Shown: positions 1-7,224, counted from the stretch's first letter. The stretch is 64,000 nucleotides of DNA from Leucobacter komagatae (GCF_000834055.1 NZ_JXSQ01000001.1:1-64000); one strand, 5' to 3'. Notes: generated by a model not told the origin, from the letters alone. Numbers and translations: made by a program.

Positions 1-23
1 TCTGTCTCGCCCCTCCCGGGGGG

Positions 24-176
24 TTAGTTTGTGGGGGCCTTGGGGATGAAGGTCCACTCGTATACCTGGTGTTTGTCGGAGGTGACGTTGCCCTCGTCAG
101 ACAGCGACGAACGGCCCCGGTGCGTTGGGTGAGAACCTTTGGTGCTGCCGATCGAGCCATTAGATCTCTTCGGCAT
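24..176 (-). CDS. Small hypothetical protein, 50 residues
   Basis: A 50-codon frame read leftward from ATG (174-176) to TAA (24-26). The product is basic and Gly/Ser-rich at its N-terminus (MPKRSNGSIGSTKG) and ends in a more structured-looking stretch with HQVYEWTFIPK. No family is recognised. The nearest purine-rich stretch before the start is AGAGAAG, which is only a fair ribosome site. It lies downstream of the surface-protein gene on the same strand, beyond a hairpin, so it is probably transcribed separately. The composition reads like protein rather than random frame, but the short length keeps confidence moderate. Confidence 0.45.
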   Translation of the reverse strand: MPKRSNGSIGSTKGSHPTHRGRSSLSDEGNVTSDKHQVYEWTFIPKAPTN

Positions 177-277
177 GCTTCTCTGTGCCCTCAGAGGCGG
201 TGGTAGCTCTCTTTGGGCCCCTTCTCTTGAGTCCTAGTGAGGTCCGTGCCACGTGCAGAAATCGTGACAGGAATTAG

Positions 278-314
278 AAACGCCCTCCACCATCGAGCGG
301 GCTGGAGAGCGTTT
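278..314 (-). terminator. Hairpin between two leftward genes
   Basis: The arms AAACGCCCTCCA (278-289) and TGGAGAGCGTTT (303-314) pair over 12 positions with one mismatch. It lies just past the stop codon of the surface-protein gene on the minus strand and is followed there by a short, T-poor tail, so it is a likely but not strong intrinsic terminator. Confidence 0.5.
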
Positions 315-342
315 CTATTCCCCCGTGGGGAGTCAGTGGCGA

Positions 343-2136
343 CTACTGTCGGATTGACTTCCCTTTCGCGATAACCAGCGCCGCCGTCCCGACGAATAGC
401 ATGACCGTTGCGTACGCTAGGCCGGACCAAGGCGGCGGTCCGTCACTTCCTGTTGCCGCAAGCGGGGGCGTATGGGGTTCCGGTGAGGGAGTGGGGGCGG
501 TCGGCTTGCGAACGGTAATCGTCTGAGCCTCGTCGTTGATATCCGTGTGCTCGGCCACCAACTCGCCATCGGCATCGTGGAGGTACTCGAACACTACGAA
601 CGTCTTCCCTCCATGCCCAGCGGGTACCGTGAATTTCACTTCTACGCTGCCGGATGACGTGGCGGCTGTGAACTTCTTAGCCCCAACGATTTTTGTTTTC
701 TTGCCAGTGGCTTTGTCGACCATCACACCATCAAGGCTGTATTCGCTGCCCGGCGTCAGCCCGCTGTAGGTTACGGTGTCGATTACAACTCCGCCTTCAG
801 GCGACAGTAGACGATCGCCGTCCGATTGGTCGCGTGCAGATGTTCCGATAGCTGGGACGTAGGCCTCAACAGTGACCGTTTGTGCTTCGTCTTCCAGGTC
901 GGCGTGCTCCGCTACGACATTCCCTTCGGCGTTATAGAGGTACTCGAAGACGACTAGTGTACTTCCGGAGAAGCCAACGGGGATGGTGAACTCGACCTCG
1001 GTTGTACCTTCCGCCCCTGCAGGGGTGAAAACAGTTGTTCCCTTGAGCCCTGTTGCTGTTCCAGTCTGCTTATCAAAAAGCTCGCCGTGGAGTGTGTATT
1101 CGCTTCCGGGCTCTAGATTGGAGTACGACACAGTATCAATCACAATTCCCCCGTCCGCGGGGATAATCCGGTCTCCATCTGCTTGATCACGGACGCTGGT
1201 TCCGAGCTGTGGGACTAGTCGATCAGTAGTGTCAACTGTGATGGTTGCTTGCAGTTGAGTATTGTCGACGAGGATCATGTTCTGTGGCCGCTCGCCCGTG
1301 GTCCATCCCAGCGGTTCCCTCATCATCACTGTGGTCGCAGGAGATGTCGTCGAAGCAGTAACGCTTGTTAGATCTTCTTGGAGAGTCACGGTGACTGAGA
1401 ACCGGCCATCTGCGTCGGTGGTTGCTACGCCGATATCGAGGGCTGCGCCCTCGGCCTGCAGACGCAACTCCCTATTCGGTACGTTAGTGCCTGCGACAGT
1501 AGATAGAACTCCTGAAAGCGTCACCACGTCACCGATTTGCGCCGTGTCTGGGGCCGTGTCCCAAACGATTTGCCAAGGACCCCCATACTGCGCGGCACCT
1601 CCTAGAAGGGAGTCGTATACTCCGCGCACACCCGTCGTGATTTGCCCTGTGCCCAAAGGATCACGATTCTGATCAAAAGATAGGAGGGGCCACTCCGGAT
1701 TGTACGAGGCTGGAGCTGAGTTTGTCATGTTGTGCACGATCACTGAGGCCGCCGCAGCGTGGTCATCAGCAGCCTGGCCAACTTTGTAAAGAACAGCATC
1801 GCTAGCCGTTGAGATGACATAAGCCATGGTCTGCATCTCTGCGGCGGTCATGGGCGACCCATCGTTCTTCGTGAGGGGGACAGGTTCCCCGTAGGCCTCC
1901 GCGTATATAGGCTCTGGTGACCAGATAGAGGCACACCAAGCTTCCTGCCCATCTGGCATGCGGTAAGTACCTTCCCAATTGGGGTTGGCGTTGCCGCCGG
2001 GCCAGAGGAATCCACGGATTTCACCGTTCGCTCCGTCCGCCAAAGCGGGGGAAGCCCCCGCGAAGATAAGCCCTGCGGCTAGAAGGCCAGTTATTCCGGC
2101 CCCCATCCATCGCAGAGGTGACTTTTCGGTATCCAT
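343..2136 (-). CDS. Sortase-anchored surface protein with VaFE/Cna-type repeats
   Basis: 597 residues. Residues 1-34 form a Sec signal peptide (hydrophobic GITGLLAAGLIFAGA, then SPALA-DG). An N-terminal domain follows with a single early cysteine in the motif AWCAS (Cys68), the arrangement seen in thioester-type N-terminal domains of actinobacterial surface proteins. Then come a beta-sandwich region and two similar units of about 110 residues, each ending in EDEAQTVTV or NDEAQTITV and each containing FVVFEYL or LVVFEYL, matching VaFE/Cna-B-like repeats that usually carry isopeptide crosslinks. The C-terminus has a proline-rich spacer, LAATG, a hydrophobic span and a basic tail (KGKSIRQ), a cell-wall sorting signal of the LAxTG type used by class E sortases. 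ATG at 2136 is preceded by GGAGAGG. No sortase gene is in the window. Likely an adhesin; the ligand is unknown. Confidence 0.8.
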   Translation of the reverse strand: MDTEKSPLRWMGAGITGLLAAGLIFAGASPALADGANGEIRGFLWPGGNANPNWEGTYRMPDGQEAWCASIWSPEPIYAEAYGEPVPLTKNDGSPMTAAEMQTMAYVISTASDAVLYKVGQAADDHAAAASVIVHNMTNSAPASYNPEWPLLSFDQNRDPLGTGQITTGVRGVYDSLLGGAAQYGGPWQIVWDTAPDTAQIGDVVTLSGVLSTVAGTNVPNRELRLQAEGAALDIGVATTDADGRFSVTVTLQEDLTSVTASTTSPATTVMMREPLGWTTGERPQNMILVDNTQLQATITVDTTDRLVPQLGTSVRDQADGDRIIPADGGIVIDTVSYSNLEPGSEYTLHGELFDKQTGTATGLKGTTVFTPAGAEGTTEVEFTIPVGFSGSTLVVFEYLYNAEGNVVAEHADLEDEAQTVTVEAYVPAIGTSARDQSDGDRLLSPEGGVVIDTVTYSGLTPGSEYSLDGVMVDKATGKKTKIVGAKKFTAATSSGSVEVKFTVPAGHGGKTFVVFEYLHDADGELVAEHTDINDEAQTITVRKPTAPTPSPEPHTPPLAATGSDGPPPWSGLAYATVMLFVGTAALVIAKGKSIRQ

Positions 2137-2772
2137 ATGCAGGTGACCTCTCCAGTTAAGGAATTCGCATCGTCGTTGACACGAGCCATGTCCCCATTGA
2201 CATGGACTACATAGTCACCTGGAAGGTGCATGGAGTCAAGTCGAAATGTTTTAAATGCGACCTGATCAGGTAAACAGGACAGAAATGCGTGATTATTCAA
2301 CCGGGGAGTCATATTTCGGTGCAGCTGCTCACGGTTGAGCTTCCCTCGACTCGGCCGTCCTCCGCGCATTCCGCCTGGGCGTGAGCCGCCCTTGCTGTGG
2401 TACTGAGCTGGCCGCAGATAATCGTGCCTCCGCAGCGGGGTGCCTGGGTGGCCTGGCGGTCGTCACACTCGGGGGTGGGCGTTCGGTGGAGACAGGCCAT
2501 GTGTTTTGTAGTGTCTGGCTCATCGTTGTTCTTCGGTGTATCGGTCGCCCCGGTACTGTTCGTCGCAGCAGAGGAGAGCGGCACGGCTAGACGGGGAGAC
2601 AGCACCACAGTCGGTGCAGGTGCGGTCACTGGTCATCGGTGCCTGCTTTCTGTGTCCCACTTCGGTGGCTTCTTGCACATTTCTGAGCGGATCCGTGGAA
2701 ACCGATGTACCGTTGATAGCAAGCGCGCATGCGCAACTGCATGAGCGTTGCCCTCAAGGGAGAGGAAGCATC
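2137..2772. other. Intergenic region with small palindromes, no convincing gene
   Basis: About 630 bases between the divergent surface-protein and DUF378 genes. Open frames exist on both strands, but none has credible protein composition or a good ribosome site. Three short dyads lie within 130 bases of the surface-protein start: CCATGT/ACATGG (2186-2205), CACCT-gga-AGGTG (2216-2228) and the 12-bp perfect palindrome ACCTGATCAGGT (2260-2271). They are candidate operators for the leftward gene. Confidence 0.4.
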
Positions 2773-2985
2773 ATGAATATCGCATTAGTTATATCGAAGA
2801 TCCTCGTTATCGTCGGGGGTCTGAACTGGGGCCTCGTTGGCCTGCTCGACTTCAACCTTGTTGACTCGATTTTCGGTGTCGGCTCTGTCGCGTCGAGGGT
2901 CGTATATGGTCTTGTGGGCATCGCTGCCCTTTTGATGATCTTTGATCTTGTGCCTCGTGACAGGGATGGCCGTGCGCAAGTCTGA
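2773..2985 (+). CDS. DUF378 family small membrane protein
   Basis: 70 residues with two hydrophobic spans (about 3-25 and 41-59). The first half has the pattern typical of DUF378 proteins, LVIVGGLNWGLVGLLDFNLVD, and the second span is VVYGLVGIAALLMIFDL. The role of the family is unknown; members are small inner-membrane proteins. ATG 2773 is chosen because GGGAGAGGAAG lies directly upstream and because the domain begins there; a longer in-frame extension from 2536 is low-complexity and unlikely. It stands alone and is followed by a hairpin at 2999-3047. Confidence 0.8.
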   Translation: MNIALVISKILVIVGGLNWGLVGLLDFNLVDSIFGVGSVASRVVYGLVGIAALLMIFDLVPRDRDGRAQV

Positions 2986-2998
2986 CAATTACTAGAAT

Positions 2999-3047
2999 CC
3001 TGCGCTCACGCTGGTCCGCGGGTGTGCGAGACGGGCGTGAGCGCAGG
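2999..3047 (+). terminator. Hairpin after DUF378 gene
   Basis: The arms CCTGCGCTCACGC (2999-3011) and GCGTGAGCGCAGG (3035-3047) are perfectly complementary over 13 bp. No T-run follows, so it may stop transcription weakly or protect the mRNA 3' end. Confidence 0.5.
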
Positions 3048-3100
3048 GCGTGGCCTGTGTCATGGTGCAGGTTGCCTTCACATGCGGGCTAGCGTCGCAC

Positions 3101-3112
3101 TATGCTCGGGCT
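3101..3112 (+). promoter_or_regulatory. Leaderless promoter, -10 TATGCT
   Basis: TATGCT (3101-3106) lies six bases before the ATG at 3113, so transcription should begin at or next to the start codon. No -35 match is seen at usual spacing. It is the first of about a dozen such arrangements in this window. Confidence 0.6.
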
Positions 3113-3322
3113 ATGCGTTACCCAGTCACTCCGTTGGAGCTTTCAGAGGAACTCGGCCTGCTGCCTGAAGCGCGCGCGGGGAAGAAAGTGCGCGACTACT
3201 TACGTGCCCGCTACCCCGACAAGAAGCCAGGGGAGAAGTGGCTGCTCGACAAAGAGCAGGCAGACGACGTGAGGCAACACTTCGCAACGAAGCTGGGCAA
3301 AGCAACGAGGATTGCCGAGTAG
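3113..3322 (+). CDS. Small basic hypothetical protein, 69 residues
   Basis: The frame can extend upstream to 3050, but ATG 3113 is preferred because a TATGCT -10 box sits six bases before it, predicting a leaderless transcript. The product is soluble and charged, with MRYPVTPLELSEELGLLPEA followed by GKKVRDYLRARYPDK and KEQADDVRQHF. It reads as a short helical, possibly nucleic-acid-binding protein (the N-terminal half resembles a helix-turn-helix start), but no family is recognised. It stands alone; a convergent terminator at 3412-3449 lies between it and the next gene. Confidence 0.6.
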   Translation: MRYPVTPLELSEELGLLPEARAGKKVRDYLRARYPDKKPGEKWLLDKEQADDVRQHFATKLGKATRIAE

Positions 3323-3411
3323 GAATGCCTGCTAGGTTCCCCGCGCTCGTTACCCGGTTCAGTTAGGGAGTTGTCAGCGGTACGGCGCGGGGAAGAGTGG
3401 TCCCTGAAAAG

Positions 3412-3449
3412 ACGAACCCCCCCGAGCTGGTGATGCTCAGGGGGTTCGT
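3412..3449 (-). terminator. Intrinsic terminator of the leftward gene pair
   Basis: The perfect 10-bp arms ACGAACCCCC (3412-3421) and GGGGGTTCGT (3440-3449) are followed on the minus strand by CTTTTC. It lies just downstream of the stop at 3463 and could also stop the rightward gene ending at 3322. Confidence 0.75.
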
Positions 3450-3462
3450 GCGTTCCGTTAAT

Positions 3463-3933
3463 TCACATTGTGAATGCGAGTTCTACGTCGTGGATAGGGG
3501 AAGTGGGCACTATTCCTCGATCTTTCGCTGCCCACATGAGGTGTGCCCTGGCAGACTTCATTGTGGCTCTATCGCAAGTGGAGTAGTCCACATAGCAATG
3601 AGCTGGAGCGCGCTTTCTACCTTCGGGGACTGGCTCCTGGCTGTCGTCTATAGCATCCAGCCCGACCTCATTCGCCTCACCGACAGAGACTTGGCAAACC
3701 GCGACCGACCCTGATGGGACATTAGCTATATGCCAGTCGCGTGCTGCTTGGGCGTCTGTCTTACTTGATTGCGCGAAAGAGGGCTTGCCCTTATCCGTCG
3801 AGCTGCCGAATGCATGACTGCCAATTGCTGCACCATTCTCTTTGAGGTGATGTCGTGTGACTTGCCGGAAGATGATCTCCGCGCTATCGGACATGATCCG
3901 CGGTGCTGCCGCTGGACTGGTTGCGCTGGTCAA
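3463..3933 (-). CDS. Hypothetical protein, second gene of a coupled pair
   Basis: 156 residues from a TTG start (3931-3933) whose last two bases are shared with the TGA stop of the upstream gene, giving TTGA coupling; an internal ATG at residue 14 is an alternative. The protein has no signal peptide or membrane span. Visible blocks are IFRQVTRHHL, then SHAF, then VAVCQVSVGEANEVGL, then AHCYVDYS, with cysteines in the last two blocks. I have an impression that this block order recurs in uncharacterised two-gene units of other bacteria but cannot confirm it. No function is assigned. It is followed directly by a strong terminator, so the pair is a self-contained transcription unit. Confidence 0.6.
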   Translation of the reverse strand: MTSATSPAAAPRIMSDSAEIIFRQVTRHHLKENGAAIGSHAFGSSTDKGKPSFAQSSKTDAQAARDWHIANVPSGSVAVCQVSVGEANEVGLDAIDDSQEPVPEGRKRAPAHCYVDYSTCDRATMKSARAHLMWAAKDRGIVPTSPIHDVELAFTM

Positions 3934-5147
3934 CGGGTTGCCTCCTTCATGAAGGCTTGGACGTCAGCAATGTTCGGAGTTTCGGACAACTCGCCTTGGC
4001 GCTGATCCCTCTTGATCTTGAATAGTTCGAATGTTGCATCTGGCGAGATCTCGATGCTTGTTAACGATTCGCTATTTGACCATTCGATGAGTAGCCCGCC
4101 AGTTTCCAACGGGTACACCCCGGGAGCTGCGTCATCCGTAGCGTTGACGTCGGCAAGAATTGACTGCGCCGCGTCAAGCGCGGTGAAACTGATGGCGCGT
4201 TCGTCGCCTTGCTCGCCCCATTGATTCATTAGATCGGCAAGCTCTGTGAGTTGCCGCTCCCATGGATGGTTGTCGAATGAAAGCCGTTCCACAGCACTCA
4301 CCGCCGTAATCCGCCAGGGGCTATCGCCTTTGAACTGTACGTCCCCGAGAACTCGAACGATTGGGCCTTCTTCTTCGGTGTCGAGCACATTGATGAAGTC
4401 ATCAAGCAGCTCGGGAGACTTCTTGAATTGACCTCTGCACTCTTCGCCTGACTTCAGTTTCAGGATGAAGCTGAACTTATTAGTGTTCAGCTCAATGATC
4501 TGGCCGAGCCTTACGTCACTGCGTGTTTCAAGACCGGGCTTCACGATCACCGTCGGCTCTATGAAGAACGTTTCGATCAGCAAGTTGCCAGCGCCGACAG
4601 CCCGCGACTCAACGTCAATAATGAGTGGTTCCTGGTCGTTACCATGCGGATACAACTCGAGTGCTTGCCCTGGAGCCAGGGAGCTGCCTAGTTGGGCGAG
4701 CTGCTCTCGTGCGGCGTAGTCGATGTCAGCTGGGTCGTAGTCATCGTTATCTCGATCGGAATATGCCGCATCAATTGCTGCAGTAATGGCGTCCGTGGCC
4801 TGCTGTGCATACTCTGCGTAGATCTGCGTCTGCTCAGGTCCAATAAGAAGCTCAGCGCTGCCATCTCGAAGCGATTCGATAACAAGCCCCGTGCCTTCAT
4901 CGAAGTCCACAGGCAGATCCTTGCCCGGGTTTTCTGTGGTCCACCTCTGTCTAGCAACGAGGCGCACTGCTTCCTGGTATCTCTCTAGCTCAATGAGAGC
5001 ATCAAACGGTAGCCTGCCTCCGTTGAAGCGATCGCCGGTGAGGCGCATGCGTTTCGGAAGTGGCGAAATCTCTTCACCCATAAGGCTTGAGTCTATTAGC
5101 CGAATCGATGCTGGACTAGCAGTATCACAAAGTAGCGCTCCTGCCAT
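3930..5147 (-). CDS. Hypothetical protein, first gene of a coupled pair
   Basis: 405 residues, acidic and soluble, without a signal peptide or membrane spans. The start is uncertain: no clear ribosome site precedes ATG 5147, and ATG at residue 23 (MGEEISPLPKRM) is possible. Residues around 33-70 (MRLTGDRFNGGRLP, then ELERYQEAVRLVARQRW) look helical. The middle, about 145-300, is beta-rich with ETFFIEPTVIVKPG and GQIIELNTNKFSFIL. The C-terminal part includes WGEQGDERAISFTALDAAQSILADV and SNSESLTSIEISPDATFELFKI. No known fold is recognised. It is translationally coupled to the 156-residue gene, suggesting that the products act together, perhaps as a complex or as a toxin-antitoxin or defence-type pair; that is inference from context only. 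Confidence 0.6.
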   Translation of the reverse strand: MAGALLCDTASPASIRLIDSSLMGEEISPLPKRMRLTGDRFNGGRLPFDALIELERYQEAVRLVARQRWTTENPGKDLPVDFDEGTGLVIESLRDGSAELLIGPEQTQIYAEYAQQATDAITAAIDAAYSDRDNDDYDPADIDYAAREQLAQLGSSLAPGQALELYPHGNDQEPLIIDVESRAVGAGNLLIETFFIEPTVIVKPGLETRSDVRLGQIIELNTNKFSFILKLKSGEECRGQFKKSPELLDDFINVLDTEEEGPIVRVLGDVQFKGDSPWRITAVSAVERLSFDNHPWERQLTELADLMNQWGEQGDERAISFTALDAAQSILADVNATDDAAPGVYPLETGGLLIEWSNSESLTSIEISPDATFELFKIKRDQRQGELSETPNIADVQAFMKEATR

Positions 5148-5217
5148 GCTGTGCTGCTTCGCGGGAAGTCTTCGCGAGTGGGGGCAGCTCCGTCCTGCGC
5201 CTAGGGCATGTTAAGGA

Positions 5218-5231
5218 TAGGGTCATGAATT
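5218..5231 (+). promoter_or_regulatory. Probable near-leaderless promoter, -10 TAGGGT
   Basis: TAGGGT (5218-5223) lies eight bases before ATG 5232, placing the expected transcript start at the start codon or one or two bases before it. Confidence 0.4.
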
Positions 5232-5771
5232 ATGCATTCACGTGATCCTCACCTACTGCTGAGGCTCAACGCTCTAGAAGTGGCAACTGAGCGGCTGAAG
5301 GAGGCTTGTTTGGGCACGAGCGAAGAGTGGGTTCGTATTGAACTCTTCTTCGCGTTGGAAGCGTCTTATGGGCTGCATGAGGCGTACAGGCTTGGCGCCG
5401 AACTGGATGCAAACATGTCCGCCCAAGATGAGCATTACGAGCTCCACGGTGGTGAAGTTCTGGCTGCTCTAGCTGCGGTTCGCGGGAAGGTAACTCACAA
5501 ATTACTGGATCCGCTAGTGCCGAGTGGCTTTTTGCCTGTTGAATCCGCTGGTGACCCCCAGCGCGGAGGGTTCGTCTGGGGACCAGTTGATTTTGGCGAT
5601 GATCCAAACTTTAGGCTCAGAGCGAAATGGCATAAGGAACGCATTCAGATGAGAGCGATCTGGCGGCCGTTCGACGAGGCATGGGCTTGGTTCGTAGACG
5701 TTCCGAGCAGCCGCCCTATGCTACCTGAGCCAGAGTCAGGGCCATGCCGTTGCGGGTTGTGCAGGTCTTGA
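5232..5771 (+). CDS. Hypothetical protein, 179 residues
   Basis: A soluble, mostly helical protein with Trp-rich motifs (SEEWVRIELFFALEASYGLHEAYRLG, RAIWRPFDEAWAWFVDV) and a C-terminal CRCGLC. No family is recognised. ATG 5232 follows a TAGGGT box by eight bases, fitting the short-leader habit of this genome. It is divergent from the coupled pair with an 84-bp gap, so they may share regulation. Its last six codons and stop overlap the convergent tRNA-Trp-like sequence by 19 bases, which suggests that the 3' end was fused onto the tRNA region by an insertion or deletion. Confidence 0.6.
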   Translation: MHSRDPHLLLRLNALEVATERLKEACLGTSEEWVRIELFFALEASYGLHEAYRLGAELDANMSAQDEHYELHGGEVLAALAAVRGKVTHKLLDPLVPSGFLPVESAGDPQRGGFVWGPVDFGDDPNFRLRAKWHKERIQMRAIWRPFDEAWAWFVDVPSSRPMLPEPESGPCRCGLCRS

Positions 5772-5825
5772 ACCTGCCACCTCCGGTTTTGGAGACCGGC
5801 GCTCTACCGACTGAGCTACAGGCCA
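5753..5825 (-). tRNA. tRNA-Trp (CCA)-like gene with defective acceptor stem
   Basis: On the minus strand the D arm (GCTC/GAGC), anticodon arm (CCGGT-CTCCAAA-ACCGG, anticodon CCA) and T arm (GCAGG-TTCAAGA-CCTGC) are perfect. The acceptor strands are TGGCCTG and ACAACCC, which pair at only two of seven positions; shifting the 5' strand by one base gives five of seven with two central mismatches. It may be a decayed or truncated gene, or a phage-borne tRNA damaged by a deletion. It overlaps the 3' end of the convergent gene at 5232-5771. Confidence 0.6.
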
Positions 5826-5885
5826 AGGCGTGCTCGCACCGGTGTGCGAGCTATTCGGTTGTCTATTCGGTTGTGCGCAGGAAAC

Positions 5886-5919
5886 ACGAAAGCCCCAGCG
5901 GTGAGGCCGGGGCTTTCGT
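5886..5919 (-). terminator. Hairpin after phage-type gene
   Basis: The perfect 11-bp arms ACGAAAGCCCC (5886-5896) and GGGGCTTTCGT (5909-5919) lie between the tRNA-Trp-like gene and the end of the frameshifted leftward gene. The A-rich left flank gives a modest T-run on the minus strand. Confidence 0.6.
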
Positions 5920-5978
5920 AGAGACATTTGTCCCCTACGTCTCCCATCGTAGTCGAATCGAAGCTGTGTTGCAAACAC

Positions 5979-6690
5979 CTATTCGAGTCTGTTGAGCGGG
6001 CCGAGGTCGATCCCGCACGCGGCGAGCACGGCCATGTCGTGCCGTGCGTTGACTGCGACGCCGAGAGCGCCCACCTGCGCCCAGCCCGCCCAGAGCGTCT
6101 CGCAGCCAGCAACCCTGCACTCTGCGACCCGGGGCGCGGCCCTCACTGAACTCGATCACCACGGCAGGCTTCCTGATTCCCTCCGGGTCGCGTTCGGGGT
6201 GGGCGACGTCGATGCGGGCGTGCTGCTCTTTGTCGGCTTCGAGGATCCAGCGGTTGCCGCACTGTGGGCACGGGACGGTGAGTTCGAGCTTGCGCGGTGT
6301 TGCCCCGCGTTCGGCGTCAATTGTCTGCTCCCATGCGATGATGCTGTCTGAGATGTGTTCGCGGGCCTCGTCGGTAAGTTCGTTCTTGCGGCGTGCGGCA
6401 TCAGCTTGAGCCCAGAGGTCGCTGACTGCGTGCAGCAGGTCGCGGGGCGCTGGGAGGTAGAGAGCCTGCCGGAGCTTGGCGCACTCGCGCTTGATGCGGT
6501 CCTGGATTCCGAGCATGCCGAAGTCGATCGAGACGCCGGTGTCGCCGCTGGATCCGTCGCGGCGGCGGATCTTGTCTCGTACGGCGTCGTCGAGCCAGGT
6601 CAGCAGCGGCGGCCATGTTGATGCGTGTTCGTCGACGACCTCGACGTGGGTTTGGGTGAGGCGCTCCACTGCGCGTGCCGTGTCAGTCAT
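5979..6690 (-). pseudogene. Phage-type zinc-ribbon protein, frameshifted near its C-terminus
   Basis: ATG 6690 follows AGAGGGGAAACC. The first part is continuous and phage-like: helical residues, TWLDDAVRDKIRRRDG, then a zinc-ribbon knuckle CPQCG. After the CCC/GGGG run at 6128-6134 the original frame becomes low-complexity (Gly/Arg), whereas the next frame reads ECRVAGCETLWAGWAQVGAL and ends sensibly at a TAG (5979-5981). The second frame supplies the missing half of the zinc ribbon, so the ancestral protein was about 236 residues and a one-base change (or a +1 frameshift) now separates its ends. Such proteins are common in actinobacteriophage genomes, with unknown role. If the frame is not corrected, translation continues to 5935 with a nonsense tail. 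Confidence 0.65.
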
Positions 6691-6713
6691 GGTTTCCCCT
6701 CTAAAAACAGAAA

Positions 6714-6773
6714 AGTGGCCCGTCACAAGATCGACACCCCATTTGCTGGGGGATCTAGTTGTGACGGGCCACT
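6714..6773 (-). terminator. Long hairpin with T-rich tail directly before the phage-type gene
   Basis: The perfect 15-bp arms AGTGGCCCGTCACAA (6714-6728) and TTGTGACGGGCCACT (6759-6773) enclose a smaller CCCC/GGGG dyad. On the minus strand the stem is followed by TTTTCTGTTTTTAG and then, within 15 bases, by the ribosome site of the gene at 5979-6690. It is shaped as an intrinsic terminator or attenuator in that gene's leader. No leftward gene lies upstream for it to terminate. Confidence 0.6.
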
Positions 6774-6795
6774 AGTGGTCCTGGGGGATAGTTTA

Positions 6796-6817
6796 CGCGC
6801 AATTCTCAGATTGCGCG
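6796..6817. promoter_or_regulatory. Palindrome upstream of HTH gene, candidate operator
   Basis: The perfect 8-bp arms CGCGCAAT (6796-6803) and ATTGCGCG (6810-6817) are separated by six bases. It lies between the divergent phage-type and HTH genes, about 50 bases before the HTH start, and a TTGACG (6836-6841) follows it. It is a plausible binding site for the neighbouring regulator. Confidence 0.45.
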
Positions 6818-6864
6818 AGTTCTTGTGTCCAGGGGTTGACGGCAGTACTAGCGAGAATGAATCG

Positions 6865-7203
6865 ATGGGAGTAGAAGTAGAGATTCAGAAGCTTGTTCGA
6901 AGCGAGGTTGCTCGCGTGCTGGCGTCGATGAAGGACGAAGCGGCGCGCGTTGACAGAGTGGCGCCCTGTGCTGCCTGTGCCCGCGACAACGATGCACACA
7001 TGACGCAGGCGCTACTTCCAGGTTATGAACCAACCTGGACAACGGCGCAAGTTGCTGCCTTCTTGGGAGTGAAACGCCAGAGCGTTTACAACGCTCTCTC
7101 GGAGGGTGCAGTAGGTTTTCCGCGTCCACGAAAGAACGGGAGGCTCAATGCCTTTGTGCCCTCCGAAGTCGAGGAATATCGACGCACTTTGCTTGGCTTC
7201 TGA
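6865..7203 (+). CDS. AlpA/excisionase-type helix-turn-helix protein
   Basis: 112 residues from ATG 6865. The N-terminal half (about 1-50) is charged and helical, with CAAC. The C-terminal half holds a winged-helix DNA-binding motif of the helix-turn-helix 17 type: WTTAQVAAFLGVKRQSVYNAL, then FPRPRKNGRLNAFVPSEVEEY. Such proteins act as excisionases or regulators of prophages and integrative elements. An upstream in-frame extension from 6625 would run antisense through the start of the phage-type gene and is rejected. No strong ribosome site is seen. It is divergent from the frameshifted phage-type gene, with a palindrome and long hairpin between them; together they look like a remnant of an integrated element. 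Confidence 0.65.
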   Translation: MGVEVEIQKLVRSEVARVLASMKDEAARVDRVAPCAACARDNDAHMTQALLPGYEPTWTTAQVAAFLGVKRQSVYNALSEGAVGFPRPRKNGRLNAFVPSEVEEYRRTLLGF

Positions 7204-7224
7204 CCGCCGCGTGGCGGGGCGGTC
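7202..7224 (+). terminator. Hairpin at end of HTH gene
   Basis: The arms GACCGCC (7202-7208) and GGCGGTC (7218-7224) overlap the stop codon and are followed by TTACCGTT. Weak terminator candidate. Confidence 0.35.

Noticed and set aside
2397-2744. Rightward open frame of 115 codons before the DUF378 gene
   Set aside because: Composition is not protein-like, no family is recognisable and no ribosome site is present.
3463-5147. Asserting a defence or toxin-antitoxin system
   Set aside because: Only gene coupling and context support it; no nuclease, NTPase or other effector motif is visible in either protein.
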